Shown: in pieces, positions 24,801 to 27,545 of the stretch | Numbering within the stretch: the first letter of the stretch is position 1 | Layout: each line of letters begins with the position of its first letter | Assembly (NCBI GenBank): GCA_020628375.1 | Contig: JAHDFD010000011.1 | Coordinates: forward strand, 35,195 to 99,194 | DNA from: Chitinophagales bacterium | GTDB lineage: Bacteria; Bacteroidota; Bacteroidia; Chitinophagales; UBA2359 | DNA: 64,000 bases | Reading direction: 5' to 3' | Notes under the pieces: model-generated | What the model was told of the DNA's origin: nothing | Databases searched by the model: none | Seen by the model: the letters and a program-made list of their open reading frames with translations, nothing else | Position numbers and translations under genes: made by a program

Positions 24801-26076
24801 TGGCGATGATATAGATTCAACACCAGGTAATAGTGTAGCAAGTGAAGACGATCAGGATTCTGCTGTTGTAATTGTAAATGATGATTGTGAGAATCCACCA
24901 ATGGAAATCTGTCTTGGACACATGGAAGCAATTGAAATTTGCCCTGAGTTCTGTGATTTTGGTGAAGGAAATCCTTATACTATAACAACAGAATATACGA
25001 TAACGGATATTCAGTCGATTTATTATTGTTCAATATTCCAGTATAGCGATCACTGTTTCAGATATACAGGTTTACCTGGATTCTATGGTTCAGATGTAGT
25101 AGAAGTTACCGGAACAGATATTAATGGAAATACAAGTCAGGTTATTGTTTATATAACTGTTGCCGAAGATTGTAATGCTACGAATGAAGCGCCAATTGCT
25201 AATGATGATAATACAGAAGCATATCCTAATATTCCTGTGAATATTGATATTTTATCAAATGATACAGACCCTGATGGAGATGACTTAACGATCTGTAGTC
25301 ATACTCAACCGGCAAATGGCTTCCTATTATTGGCAAATGGAATATTTACTTTCACACCGGATGCTGATTTCGTAGGAACTACAAGCTTTGATTATACTGT
25401 TTGTGATGGAAATGGAGGTGAAGCAAGTGCAACGGCTTATATAAATGTAATGCCTTACGAGTGTGAGAATGAACCAATGTTTACATGTACTGCACCGATG
25501 ACACGTATTACTATATGTCCTGAATTCTGTCATTTCGATAGTGATTATACGATTTACACTGATTACCAGATTATCGATGTAAGTTCATTATATGGATGTG
25601 CTTATGACATTATTAGCGATCAGTGCTTAACGTACATTCCTTTACCAGGTTTAGAAGGTACAGATGTGATTACTGTTTATGCTGAAAATGAAGCAGGACA
25701 AGTGAGTGCAGTCGATGTTCATATTGAAATATTCAGTGAATGTCCGAATATTAATGATGAAGCAAGGTTGGGAGACAACCCTTACAGTTGCGTAGAAGAG
25801 CTTCCTAACTTGTTGAATCCAATACAAATGGGAGTAAGTGAAATTGTAAATCACTTGAATCGTCAGGATTGTTTATTAGATAAGCATTTTGATCTTGAGA
25901 TTTATAACATTAACGGGCAGCGAATCTTTACTCATGAAGGAAAGGTTGGTATTATGAATACACCTTCGATCATCAATGAAAAAGATGTTGTGAAAGGTAC
26001 TTATGTATATTTAATTAGAATGGATGGATATGATTCGGTTGAACCAATGACTGGAACGATCATAATTACAAGATAA
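3871..26076 (+). CDS. Giant 7401-aa secreted multi-repeat surface protein (DUF11/SprB/SdrD_B modules)
   Basis: One uninterrupted 22.2 kb frame. A hydrophobic stretch around residues 54-72 followed by EAMKAQ looks like a signal peptide. The N-terminal extension is long, and a second in-frame ATG at 3925 (residue 19) is a plausible alternative start. Residues ~75-2080 are diverse Cys-bearing beta modules. DUF11-like modules 1-2 start near 2090; an Ig-like domain (~2414-2485) and nine SprB-like repeats (~2490-3188) follow. DUF11 modules 3-20 span ~3190-5970 and modules 21-23 ~5972-6370. A TSP3-like Asp-rich segment precedes three SdrD_B-like domains (~6440-6780), then a 24th DUF11 module (~6880), three Cys-rich modules and a cadherin-like domain (~7106-7196). 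The last ~85 residues (YNINGQRIF to GTIIITR) resemble a T9SS sorting domain but lack the usual WDG motif. Very acidic overall. Likely a surface adhesin or fibre exported by T9SS; the role is inferred. Confidence 0.9.
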   Translation: MLLNDTPLLEYLLTNCNKMKLKFYLSLALERFLPELASQKSIFLNSSSTPALRKVLIWVFTLFCGIILLNNEAMKAQTSADCPTIFIDDLNGVPGYPYINDLSVCGVPDTISYYILNTAGQDLLNSEFELALPPGLEYSGYIDYLDPGYPLLEGDISDLQNPSFIMPTFGADSVQIVSIGLQAVCQIYDNDPNQTYEIDPTFDFLIKVESDEKGIGGVLVPCSSSFSGDIDYGPAIIRPTINIRDNTSDPRNVVISGSQGCTDVTVSQDGLGASVSEFFFEVYGGDGVNLLVSDMSIGGNSLPYTYDPINNVASVTVDASFLPGGALGAGQTVDIRVCYEAPLGCDNDQGIFDIRYEASFGCGGDGEPCVDPSIGEGTVTFTPNYGANAVYTVTQIDNGGPAICGTNAIFQIEVTSAQSDPIQGLWENLRLGFQVCEGDALEAIDVRINGSSLPAGTFYYENFDFIVDSGAFPPGFDPDPGTGFTDFDGDGIFDDLLGGETITLEIEVGIKCQNPDEITGCASIDCTFDQAWAGGLRHCGQEFQSFDDVVPAPSFVYGPATYTHPNETDISVNQNGTLLGYWFDETTGQSLIDVEFCYDFSSNGIEGCTAGNTYLEAEVTGGSKDFIGDLAVLNNATFDGGAAPVNVIVDPAVTGDSTKFAIRIPVGDGADGQHCYTFTLELDDCTCYPRQYFPISMRVVEECADCDCTIVKACDSSLIRAQRNCDCVCEIQTEVTQLYRTTYGYSDKSLTTQLDETTAEPTDTKKAMPCDSVFVEIEYEVLDAFFVNQARELVITAHYEHVGAWQNLMGVELLPNMNQAVFEDFSFEKASNPGSWTPIEFNSLDCITGTGGQYRNENMGFFDAIGLRPNNSAGPNGENVQNSGNDGRGDSRQFAMWIYDRDYIGQNGNDCVRHLFDTQMGGLENGDKWRLQFKVPIQKNPYHILNDIVATTDIVDQVQFFGESAANSWDEGAFAPGGSGGGSRIQVANSCRSNDILTMVCPPEMESYTNYEIDPCAARVEHIIKLDGQFPPDCFANEYRPYWDFDRVSVPIPSPLVYAGNPVAVLNEGTPYEQTYPLSDPSFDMNITTASDGTTNFAISNSGTTGYATFDVSQLPVMGVGLSDPLLNMPVDSIVIRYDLERVCPGPISAPADFELYFDYSPPCEYEWAGTFCNDTDGDANGNNSFANLQQQIIVPGCDGLDTRNNPSDPDWSVPLFADGFDYHAVQDTSFTLNFEPDPTTLQGLQCSLTSISISDLADESEMNTYTVCATGTGTPHENVITSLTVPPTVSQISITDNAGNPITNTLTASTAAGDTYLIETPDLDATGALAGSVTCFEINVETELLFCPGPDTDTEICLNTSSTCIDQTIASQLLGGGGEACVSANCCYEYNAGETEIQAAWFSSNPIGPIPLCSEQYLEIVIKNTKQTTLTDLEFEFSLPLGLTVIPNSWEYQYPGKGDNYPAVDNSGPWTPLVPEPIATGPNIFGFGWDGDDTGIASVSTNGLPGINSGLDSNFISIRFLVDTECDEYTSNTPLYFEATAATPCETRISSSVQLNEGILIDNAIPSDFAQFLLVADPIEYTCGGPVPVSISGINLSETGGATDQSTACFKFGDVIPYTPGSFEFTAPGGFSPTVTETDLGGGITEVCFDLPDGISPQQFFSFNVELTPEATSQCQEVFFTGLVRSRLEDEVCEDGGTCDVFVNNTINSDILLRIASPVSIAEADFVINCDNDPENATYEYTLYFEGVSTTDYLGNATLNFYRDIDADSTLTAVDPILATQTTFVNVTSGEITEVTGTITLPEATSCPLFIEADFDVPCECSASIFYQSEAPTPDFLAQFEGGEVNLCPGDVLDLDVCLGYTYSLLPSAGGTITQSGTDLTIDINDGYGVNTPVVLTVSGGIGACSDDFTLDIYQPETFEIGPFETVNVCDNECYTVDIDLPGGSENFTYSWSPTTYLDDPTIAMPIICDPQADVIYTLTVTNPNNGCSAQAIFPVNVLNSIEPVINYVGSENCYLPYAPNNSLVVEPEGLVNYDFYFENGDADVLMQTGTSNEFLLPVGSGTFYVVIDDGICQAESDPIILNVPDCVFDVALTKVLNPSEVEPMYVGDIVTFDIEVCNQGTVPAQDIEVIDYIPAGFLLADNNWFDLGNNQASYTITGPILPDLCTTISIDLEVLPSANAGNAVNYAEILAADDIYSEGYPDIDSTPDGTNGNDNGGVIDSTTDDLNTDDGTIDEDDHDPADVRVEIFDLALTKTVLGAGPFTPGGSVTFEICVTNQGTVDAYTVELVDNIPAGLILNDTDWTLGANPSLAYFINIPGPIAANGGVVCEQITFDIDASFTGTSIQNLAEISSADDDTDPNNDPPTDIDSDPDDDPNNDGPIEDDDINNTNGDEDDHDPAEIMLITPECMATSNSPICAGDDLLLAETSMDGTAWSWTGPNGFTSAMQNPTVSPAVAGTYIVTVTDSNGFTQTCETIVEVSPVINAQGTQVDVLCNGDATGSIDVTVLGGTPPYTYDWDNDGIGDNDDFADLTDLTAGDYNLTITDAIGCTFDLAFTIAEPEALSCASVTPSNLLCFEDASGTLVVTANGGTMPYAYSVNGSPFQPGNTFSGLSAGAYVVTIEDANGCRVTCAEATIIEPVALSCTAMAMDANDCFTDNGTITATGVDGTTPYSYSIDGVDFTNTTGTFTDLGVGLYTIIVRDANGCESTCEAVVNAPEVPICEVVSTTNIACFGESTGEIIVTATGGSGNYEYSLDGVAFVTTGTFTGLSAGNYTITVRNVGNPSCTSECNVVLTELDELECEVIGTNLLCNSDNTGELFITAIGGSGDFEYSIDGVAFQLSNTFTGLAAGVYTVTTRDENNPQCTVECTMTITEPLLLECSLTKTDALCFGSADGTITVTAIGGTMAYEYSVDGVTYQPGNVFSGLPAGMHTITIRDVNACLTTCDITIDEPTALTCITAKTDATDCETDDGTITVTGAGGTTDYMYSLNGDAPQMANIFTDLAPGAYVVTIIDANGCESTCEADILAPLVPTCEIIASTNVSCFGLADGSLTAIGADGEGNYEYSLDGVNFQTSGVFTGLAAGFYTVTVTNLGDRECLSTCTVEITEPELLTCSLVTTPETCILSDGTITVLPTGGTMPYAYSLNGATAVADSIFTGLMPGAYTIDITDVNGCTTMCDITVETACFDLALIKEIDPNQPMPIIPGSDVTYNVTIINQGTVSAYDIEIVDYIPADLILNDPDWLLGLGGLEAFYNYAGPLAPGASDVIQVTFTIDPNFTGGIIENTAEISEADDDNDPNNEPPTDFDSNPDNDPNNDGPVTDNDTDNTDDDEDDADPAEIFVQIFDLALDKTVSPITQLPIEPGDNVTFDITVTNEGNVDAYNIEVTDYLPSYLIFNSALNGPNWIGNAVGAIYSEIDFLAVGQSTTLSITVTIDPDFQGDMIENTAEISDADDNDDPTDGTPDDIDSTPDGTNDDPEEEDDHDGEELPLGQTFDLALIKEIDPNQVTPINIGDQVDFVITVTNQGTLDAYNIEVVDYVPAGLMVIDANWSPGGSPNEFFYDFAGPLMPGESEIITLSTIVTPDAVGGLTTNYAEISQADDDTDPTNDPPTDSDSTPDSDNSNDGDPIDNVNDNSNGDEDDHDPEEFFIEIFDLALDKTVSPSTQLPIAPGDFVTFDINVTNEGNVDAFNIQVTDYLPSYLLFSSANNNPAWSADPVGAVYNVIPFVGVGATVTLQITVQIDPAYQGDMIENTAEISDADNDQDPTNDPPVDIDSDPDGTDDDPEEEDDHDGEELPLGQTFDLALIKQLVPSQPSPVEIGDLVQYQITVYNQGTLDAYNIEVVDYIPTGLMVVDPSWSVGTTPNEYFTTIPGPLMPGDFTQVLINTIVTADAIGGDTQNFAEIAQADDDTDPNNEPPTDFDSTPDHDPDNEGDYTDDVNNNLNGDEDDHDPANIFVQLFDLALNKTVSPSTQLPIAPGDFVTFDINVTNEGNVDAFNIQVTDYLPSYLLFSSANNNPAWSADPVGAVYNVIPSLAVGATVTLQITVQIDPAYQGDMIENTAEISDADDDQDPNNDPPTDIDSTPDGTDDDPEEEDDHDGEELPLGQTFDLALIKEVASGQQMPVEIGDVLEFVITVTNQGTLDAYNIEVVDYVPTGLTVIDGDWNVGAVPSEYFTTFAGPLLPGESVQIPLTTMVNVDAIGGVNQNFAEISSADDDTDPNNEPPTDFDSTPDNDPTDDGDYTDNATDNSNGDEDDHDPADFFVQLFDLALDKALNGNVPLPMAPGDIITFDLIVGNQGNVDAYNIQVTDYLPSYLIFMPGMNSSMWSADPVGAVFTDIDYLAVGTDTTVQIIVQIDPDYEGNMIENTAEISDADDDDDPTNDPPTDIDSTPDGTNDDPEEEDDHDMEEYPLGQTFDLALVKMVDPNQIVPIEIGDQVNYIITVYNQGTLTAYDIEVVDYVPAGLTVIDADWSVGANPDEYFTTISGPLLPGASQQLTLTTIVNEDAIGGTTQNFAEITQADNDTDPTNDPPTDIDSDPDSDVGNDGDYTDNDTDNTNGDEDDHDPADIFIQLFDLALDKTLDPDTELPLEPGSAVTFNITVTNEGNVNAYNIEVTDYLPTYLIFDPALNSPMWSADPAGALYSEIDFLAVGESTTLEITVNIDPEYQGNIVENTAEISDADDDDDPTNTPPTDIDSDPDGTNDDPEEEDDHDSEEYPLGQVFDLALMKTLAPGQSTDVAVGDVVSYEITVYNQGTLDAYNIQVVDYLPEGMMSVDPDWSTSGFNNNEVFTIIEGPLLVGESVSVTINVLIESMPADGSFVNVAEISEAEDEFGNNPPDADSDPDNNPDNDGNVTDDVIDGTNEDEDDSDPAVINVDFYDLALTKVVLNPADGMVTIGDQVTFEFEVFNQGSAPVANVTITDYIPAGLFLIDADWTTIASNQAEYTIPGTIAANSSVTVPITFTVLSSATPGDITNFGEISEFTDENGNPQDDADSTPDNNPDNDGPHSDNEINEDGNVNGQDEDDHDPATITFGIFDLALNKTLAGGEMGPFEPGDNVTFAITVFNQGTIDATNVTIVDYIQGGFILNDADWVLLNGNEAVYTVPGILEVGTQVTVNITLQIDPDLEVGGTLNNFAEISNATGPDGEPVEDVDSFPDDTNGNDGTITDDVVDNQNGDEDDHDIEGIEVEIFDLALNKTLAAGQTGPFTIGDIVTYNITITNQGTETATNIQIVDYVPEGLSLIGPANWIAGFNGDVFTTVAGPLTPNSSISVPIQFEITPDATSGSITNYAEIASAEDEEGQPQDDIDSTPDSNPDNDGPVVDEEINNSFGDEDDHDPETIEIEIFDLALIKTLAPGQANVVGQGDLVDFNITVTNQGSIDAYNVSIVDYIPSGFILNDADWNLVAANQAEYIIGGPIPVGGDIIVEITLEVASTTPEGDYTNFAEITGATDVFGQPQDDIDSTPDNDPDNDGDVVNDETEGSDGDEDDHDPADITVSPIPIFDLALTKTLAAGQPATVQPGDNVTYTFTIFNQGSVAASNIEITDSYPSGLTLIDGAWTDLGNNQASYTYLGTIQPGENVMVNVTFQLNANVLNTSLTNIGEISSATDDEGNPQDDIDSTPDDNPVNDGAPNDNNIDSDNGDEDDHDPATINIEVYDLALVKTLAPGQSSTVSIGDEITFIIEVFNQGNLPAYNVQVVDYTPEGLSLNDADWTLDIAGNAFTTIAGPIPPQSSVQVPVTMIVGASATTGDNTNVAEIAEFTDENNVPQDDVDSTPDATSTNDGPFNDNVTDGSNGDEDDSDPATFTIAEFDLALTKSLPFGADTNYDVGDQVAYIIQVYNQGDVPATNVVITDYLPSGLTNIDPNWASSGTNMVQTTITAIIAPGEVYQVPIVTQVNANATEGPLVNFAEISAATDENGNPQDDIDSTPDDSAGNDFFDDLNGDDNIDSINGDEDDHDPAIIYIGSNFVDVELTKTVNATVVTAGDIVTYTLTVINKGPQVATSVTVNDVLPAGLQYVSANGNYDPQTGNWNVGTLGVNETKDIDIDVEVIFIDGPIVNVAEVDTHDQEDIDSTPGDNNGSELVTDFDDEDSATIYPEENENLVDVELSKVVNATVVSSGDIVTYTLEVINKGPAVATNVTVSDILPAGLQYVSSNGNYDPQSGTWFVGTLGVNETKNIDIDVEVIFINGPIVNVAEVDTHDQEDIDSTPGDNNGSEMVTDFDDEDSATIYPEEEENFVDLELMKVVNALMVSAGDIVTYTVTVENKGPAIATNVEVLDILPAGLQYLTANGNYDPNTGIWTIGSLGVDESASIDISVEVLFINGPVQNIAEVESHDQPDIDSTPGNNNGSQTTSDEDDEDDVTIFPNSDEPDPTDCTDFGGSGAALCAYIILNPTSPIALADCDGGGVSNIEECSSGGNPFDPSDDNDDTVIIGNYVFIDENGNGVQDSGDTPVSGVVVNLYDEDGNLIDTTITDEDGEYYFEVDPNNTYYVEFPTDVPGGDGFTTPNAGNDASDSDASGNGLVQVNVGTDNDFSIDAGYLPDDTVFIGNYVFIDENGNGVQDSGDTPVSGVVVNLYDEDGNLIDTTITDEDGEYYFEVDPNNTYYVEFPTDVPGGDGFTTPNAGNDASDSDASGNGLVQVNVGTDNDFSIDAGYLPDDTVFIGNYVFIDENGNGVQDSGDTPVSGVVVNLYDEDGNLIDTTITDEDGEYYFEVDPNNTYYVEFPTDVPGGDGFTTPNAGNDASDSDASGNGLVQVNVGTDNDFSIDAGYLPDVVIIADCDNPIVCDNMEICTEALTPVIFCPSFCIPGTVYADYESLYNCSIEELPNGCLQYMPLPGMEVVGLDYIVIEGEAPDGSCVSITVDVQVGGCSRNIDLSLTKTANVSSAEVGDVIIYTIAVNNAGPDEALGVVVSDVLPTGLEFVSASTSTYNDGTGIWSVGDIEAGEQTIISISALVTQTGAITNTAQVVTADGDDIDSTPGNSVASEDDQDSAVVIVNDDCENPPMEICLGHMEAIEICPEFCDFGEGNPYTITTEYTITDIQSIYYCSIFQYSDHCFRYTGLPGFYGSDVVEVTGTDINGNTSQVIVYITVAEDCNATNEAPIANDDNTEAYPNIPVNIDILSNDTDPDGDDLTICSHTQPANGFLLLANGIFTFTPDADFVGTTSFDYTVCDGNGGEASATAYINVMPYECENEPMFTCTAPMTRITICPEFCHFDSDYTIYTDYQIIDVSSLYGCAYDIISDQCLTYIPLPGLEGTDVITVYAENEAGQVSAVDVHIEIFSECPNINDEARLGDNPYSCVEELPNLLNPIQMGVSEIVNHLNRQDCLLDKHFDLEIYNINGQRIFTHEGKVGIMNTPSIINEKDVVKGTYVYLIRMDGYDSVEPMTGTIIITR
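11344..13434 (+). repeat. Nine SprB-like repeats inside the giant gene
   Basis: Nine consecutive modules of about 70-80 residues follow the pattern C-x-G/D-x-x-x-G-x-I-x-V-T-A-x-G-G-T-x-P-Y-x-Y-S-x-(D/N)-G ... G-x-Y-x-V-T-I-x-D-x-N-G-C. They start with CNGDATGSIDV and end with the unit containing CILSDGTITV. These match the SprB repeat known from gliding-motility adhesins of Bacteroidota. The block is inserted between DUF11 modules 2 and 3. Confidence 0.8.
13438..18042 (+). repeat. Five 921-bp (307-aa) super-repeats of paired DUF11 modules
   Basis: Two DUF11 types alternate. Type A (TFDLALIKE ... VVDYVPAGL) starts its FDLAL motif at 13438, 14359, 15280, 16201, 17122 and 18043. Type B (FDLALDKTV ... 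VTDYLPSYL) starts at 13912, 14833, 15754, 16675 and 17596. Every spacing within a type is exactly 921 bp, so there is no net length change over 4.6 kb although the units differ in sequence. Linkers are Asp-rich, for example DIDSTPDGTNDDPEEEDDHD. A stretch of about 190 bp is identical between 14851 and 15772 onward. Confidence 0.95.
21787..22985 (+). repeat. Three 405-bp (135-aa) DUF11 repeats of a second type
   Basis: Motif VD(V/L)EL-x-K recurs at 21787, 22192 and 22597, an exact 405 bp period. Each unit carries NKGP, LPAGLQY, NGNYDP and DIDSTPG motifs and an acidic tail (DFDDEDSATIYPEE). Units 1 and 2 are closest to each other. They are distinct from the 921 bp super-repeats. Confidence 0.9.
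23191..24205 (+). repeat. Three nearly identical 345-bp SdrD_B-like repeats
   Basis: The 345 bp unit begins at 23191, 23536 and 23881. By eye copies 1 and 2 are identical, and copy 3 differs only by two synonymous changes near its end (ttcagc and ttattt). Each 115-residue unit has the SdrD_B/Cna_B-like pattern IGNYVFIDENGNGVQDSGD ... GVVVNLYDEDG ... DEDGEYYFEV ... FSIDAGYLPDD. Such identity points to very recent duplication or ongoing gene conversion. Confidence 0.95.
24220..25743 (+). repeat. Three copies of an unrecognised Cys-rich ~95-aa module
   Basis: Copies lie at about 24220-24495, 24882-25176 and 25459-25743 (residues ~6784-6875, 7005-7102 and 7197-7291). They share C-(D/E)-N ... M-x-x-(I/V)-x-(I/F)-C-P-(E/S)-F-C, then a YxIxDxxSxYxC stretch, xxCxxYxxLPGxxGxDxxxV and a closing Cys, giving about six conserved cysteines. 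A DUF11 module separates copies 1 and 2, and a cadherin-like domain separates copies 2 and 3. I do not recognise this module as a named family. Confidence 0.75.
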
Positions 26077-26100
26077 TCCTAAGATACACTTTTTCTTTTA

Positions 26101-26134
26101 AGCTTCCTCACGAGAGTGGGGGAGCTTTTTTTGT
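26101..26134 (+). terminator. Rho-independent terminator of the giant gene
   Basis: An 11-bp stem (26101-26111 with 26116-26126, two G-U pairs, one A-U closing pair) carries a GAGA tetraloop and is followed by eight Ts. It starts 24 bp after the stop codon of the giant gene. Confidence 0.9.
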
Positions 26135-26217
26135 TTAATCTTATTTATGATGATTCCCATTCAAATAAGTGTGTCTTCAAAAAATAAAAAGTTTCCTGCA
26201 AATTTTTATTAAATAAT

Positions 26218-26249
26218 ATTGAATACTAATAATAATAGTTCTACATTTG
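26218..26249 (+). promoter_or_regulatory. Promoter of the initiator tRNA gene
   Basis: ATTG at 26218-26221 is followed 20 bp later by TACATTTG (26242-26249), an exact match to the Bacteroidota -7 element TAnnTTTG with a -33-like TTG at the right distance. The box ends only 3 bp before the first base of the tRNA, so the transcript may begin at or very near the mature 5' end. Confidence 0.65.
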
Positions 26250-26252
26250 CAC

Positions 26253-26325
<73 letters not shown>

Positions 26326-26334
26326 TAACTTTTA

Positions 26335-26365
26335 AGGCAGATTCATTTTTGAATCTGCCTTTTTT
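26335..26365 (+). terminator. Terminator after tRNA-fMet
   Basis: A perfect 10-bp stem, AGGCAGATTC (26335-26344) with GAATCTGCCT (26351-26360), has a 6-nt loop and a following T-run. It lies 10 bp after the tRNA and ends just before the lipB start, so it separates the two transcription units. Confidence 0.9.
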
Positions 26366-26383
26366 CATTTATACCTTTCTGAA

Positions 26384-27076
26384 GTGAAGAACAATAAAGT
26401 TGAATTTAAAGATCTGGGATTGATCTCTTACAAAGAATGTTGGGAGAAACAAGAGCTTCTGCATAAATCAATTGTAGATATTAAATTGCAGAATCGTCAG
26501 CAAGAAAGACAGTTACTTACTCCTAACTATTTACTTTTTTGTGAGCATCCGCACGTATATACACTCGGTAAAAGTGGAAAGATGGATCATCTTTTACTAA
26601 ATAATGAAGAGCTCTCAGATAGGAAAATTGAATTTTTTAAAATCAATCGAGGTGGAGATATAACCTATCATGGCCCCGGTCAGGTTGTCGGATATCCTAT
26701 TATTGATTTGAATAACTATTATACCGATTTAGGTAAGTATTTGCGCACACTTGAAGAGGTAATTATTCAGACAATAGCTTATTATGGAATTAAAGGATAT
26801 AGAATAGATAAAGCAACTGGTGTATGGGTTGGTGAGCCTGCAAGACCAAGAAAGATTTGTGCGATGGGCATAAGAGCAAGCAGGTGGGTTACCATGCATG
26901 GTTGGGCATTAAACGCTAATGCTGACTTAGGTTTCTTTAAAAATATTATTCCTTGTGGTATAGAAGATAAAGGAGTTACTTCTATTTCAAATGAAACCGG
27001 GAAAGCCATAGATATTGAAGAATTAAAATCTATCTTACTGAATAAATTTCTCGAATTATTTAAGTTTGAATTATAG
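26384..27076 (+). CDS. lipB: Octanoyltransferase LipB
   Basis: Transfers the octanoyl group from octanoyl-ACP to lipoyl domains of 2-oxoacid dehydrogenases and the glycine cleavage system, the first step of lipoate synthesis in the cytoplasm. The 230-residue protein has the family signature RGGDITYHGPGQ at 89-100, the catalytic Lys in RKICAMGIR (K157) and the catalytic Cys in IIPCGI (C191). The start is GTG at 26384, since no in-frame ATG precedes the conserved region. The coding sequence begins about 20 bp after the tRNA terminator, so its promoter must overlap that hairpin or transcription must read through it. lipA is not in the window; a lipoamide-using enzyme, dihydrolipoyl dehydrogenase, is encoded far downstream at 59933-61321. 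Confidence 0.95.
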   Translation: MKNNKVEFKDLGLISYKECWEKQELLHKSIVDIKLQNRQQERQLLTPNYLLFCEHPHVYTLGKSGKMDHLLLNNEELSDRKIEFFKINRGGDITYHGPGQVVGYPIIDLNNYYTDLGKYLRTLEEVIIQTIAYYGIKGYRIDKATGVWVGEPARPRKICAMGIRASRWVTMHGWALNANADLGFFKNIIPCGIEDKGVTSISNETGKAIDIEELKSILLNKFLELFKFEL

Positions 27077-27093
27077 AATAAATAGTTTAAAAG

Positions 27094-27372
27094 CTAATTG
27101 TTGGCTAATATAGGGTCTGGTTGATAGTTCTTATCACTTTTACCTTTTTTCTTCTTTTTTCTATGTTTATCAACTTTTCTCTTATTCTTCTTTTTCGACC
27201 ATCCATTTTTAGGAGTTCCAAATGCTTTACTCTGAATTTTAGCATTCTGTTTACGCATACTTTTAGTATCGAATGTAGGACAGCTTGTTTGCTTTGTTCC
27301 CGCACAGGCACTAATTATTAATAATGCTGAAAATAGCATGACAAAATAAAATATATTGAATCTTTTAAACAT
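27094..27372 (-). CDS. Small Lys-rich lipoprotein, unknown function
   Basis: The 92-residue product starts with a lipoprotein signal peptide: hydrophobic residues 8-21 then lipobox ISAC with the lipidation Cys at 23. The mature part is short and strongly basic, with a run of Lys/Arg around 57-79, and has no recognised domain. It converges on lipB, with 17 bp between the stops, and is divergent from the DUF5916 gene. The antisense and overlapping frames here are shadows; this one is preferred because of the clear lipobox. Function unknown; a basic lipoprotein could bind nucleic acid or acidic polysaccharide, but that is speculation. Confidence 0.75.
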   Translation of the reverse strand: MFKRFNIFYFVMLFSALLIISACAGTKQTSCPTFDTKSMRKQNAKIQSKAFGTPKNGWSKKKNKRKVDKHRKKKKKGKSDKNYQPDPILANN

Positions 27373-27545
27373 AGTAAAGTAATTATGGAACGATTATTTT
27401 AAAGTCTTGTTGTTAAATAAATTCTAATTCAGTTAAAAAATTTGAAAAATCTTAATATATAATTCACTTTTACAATTTTCTGGAATGTACTTTCTTAGAA
27501 TTTTAATGAGAATTACTCGTCTGGTTTTTCAGTAAATATTTATGC

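Noticed and set aside
26331-26365. Attachment site (att) next to the tRNA
   Set aside because: The inverted repeat is a typical terminator, and no integrase or duplicated tRNA end is found.
27105-27321. Two further frames overlapping the small lipoprotein
   Set aside because: One is another frame of the same strand and one antisense; only the frame with lipobox ISAC looks real.
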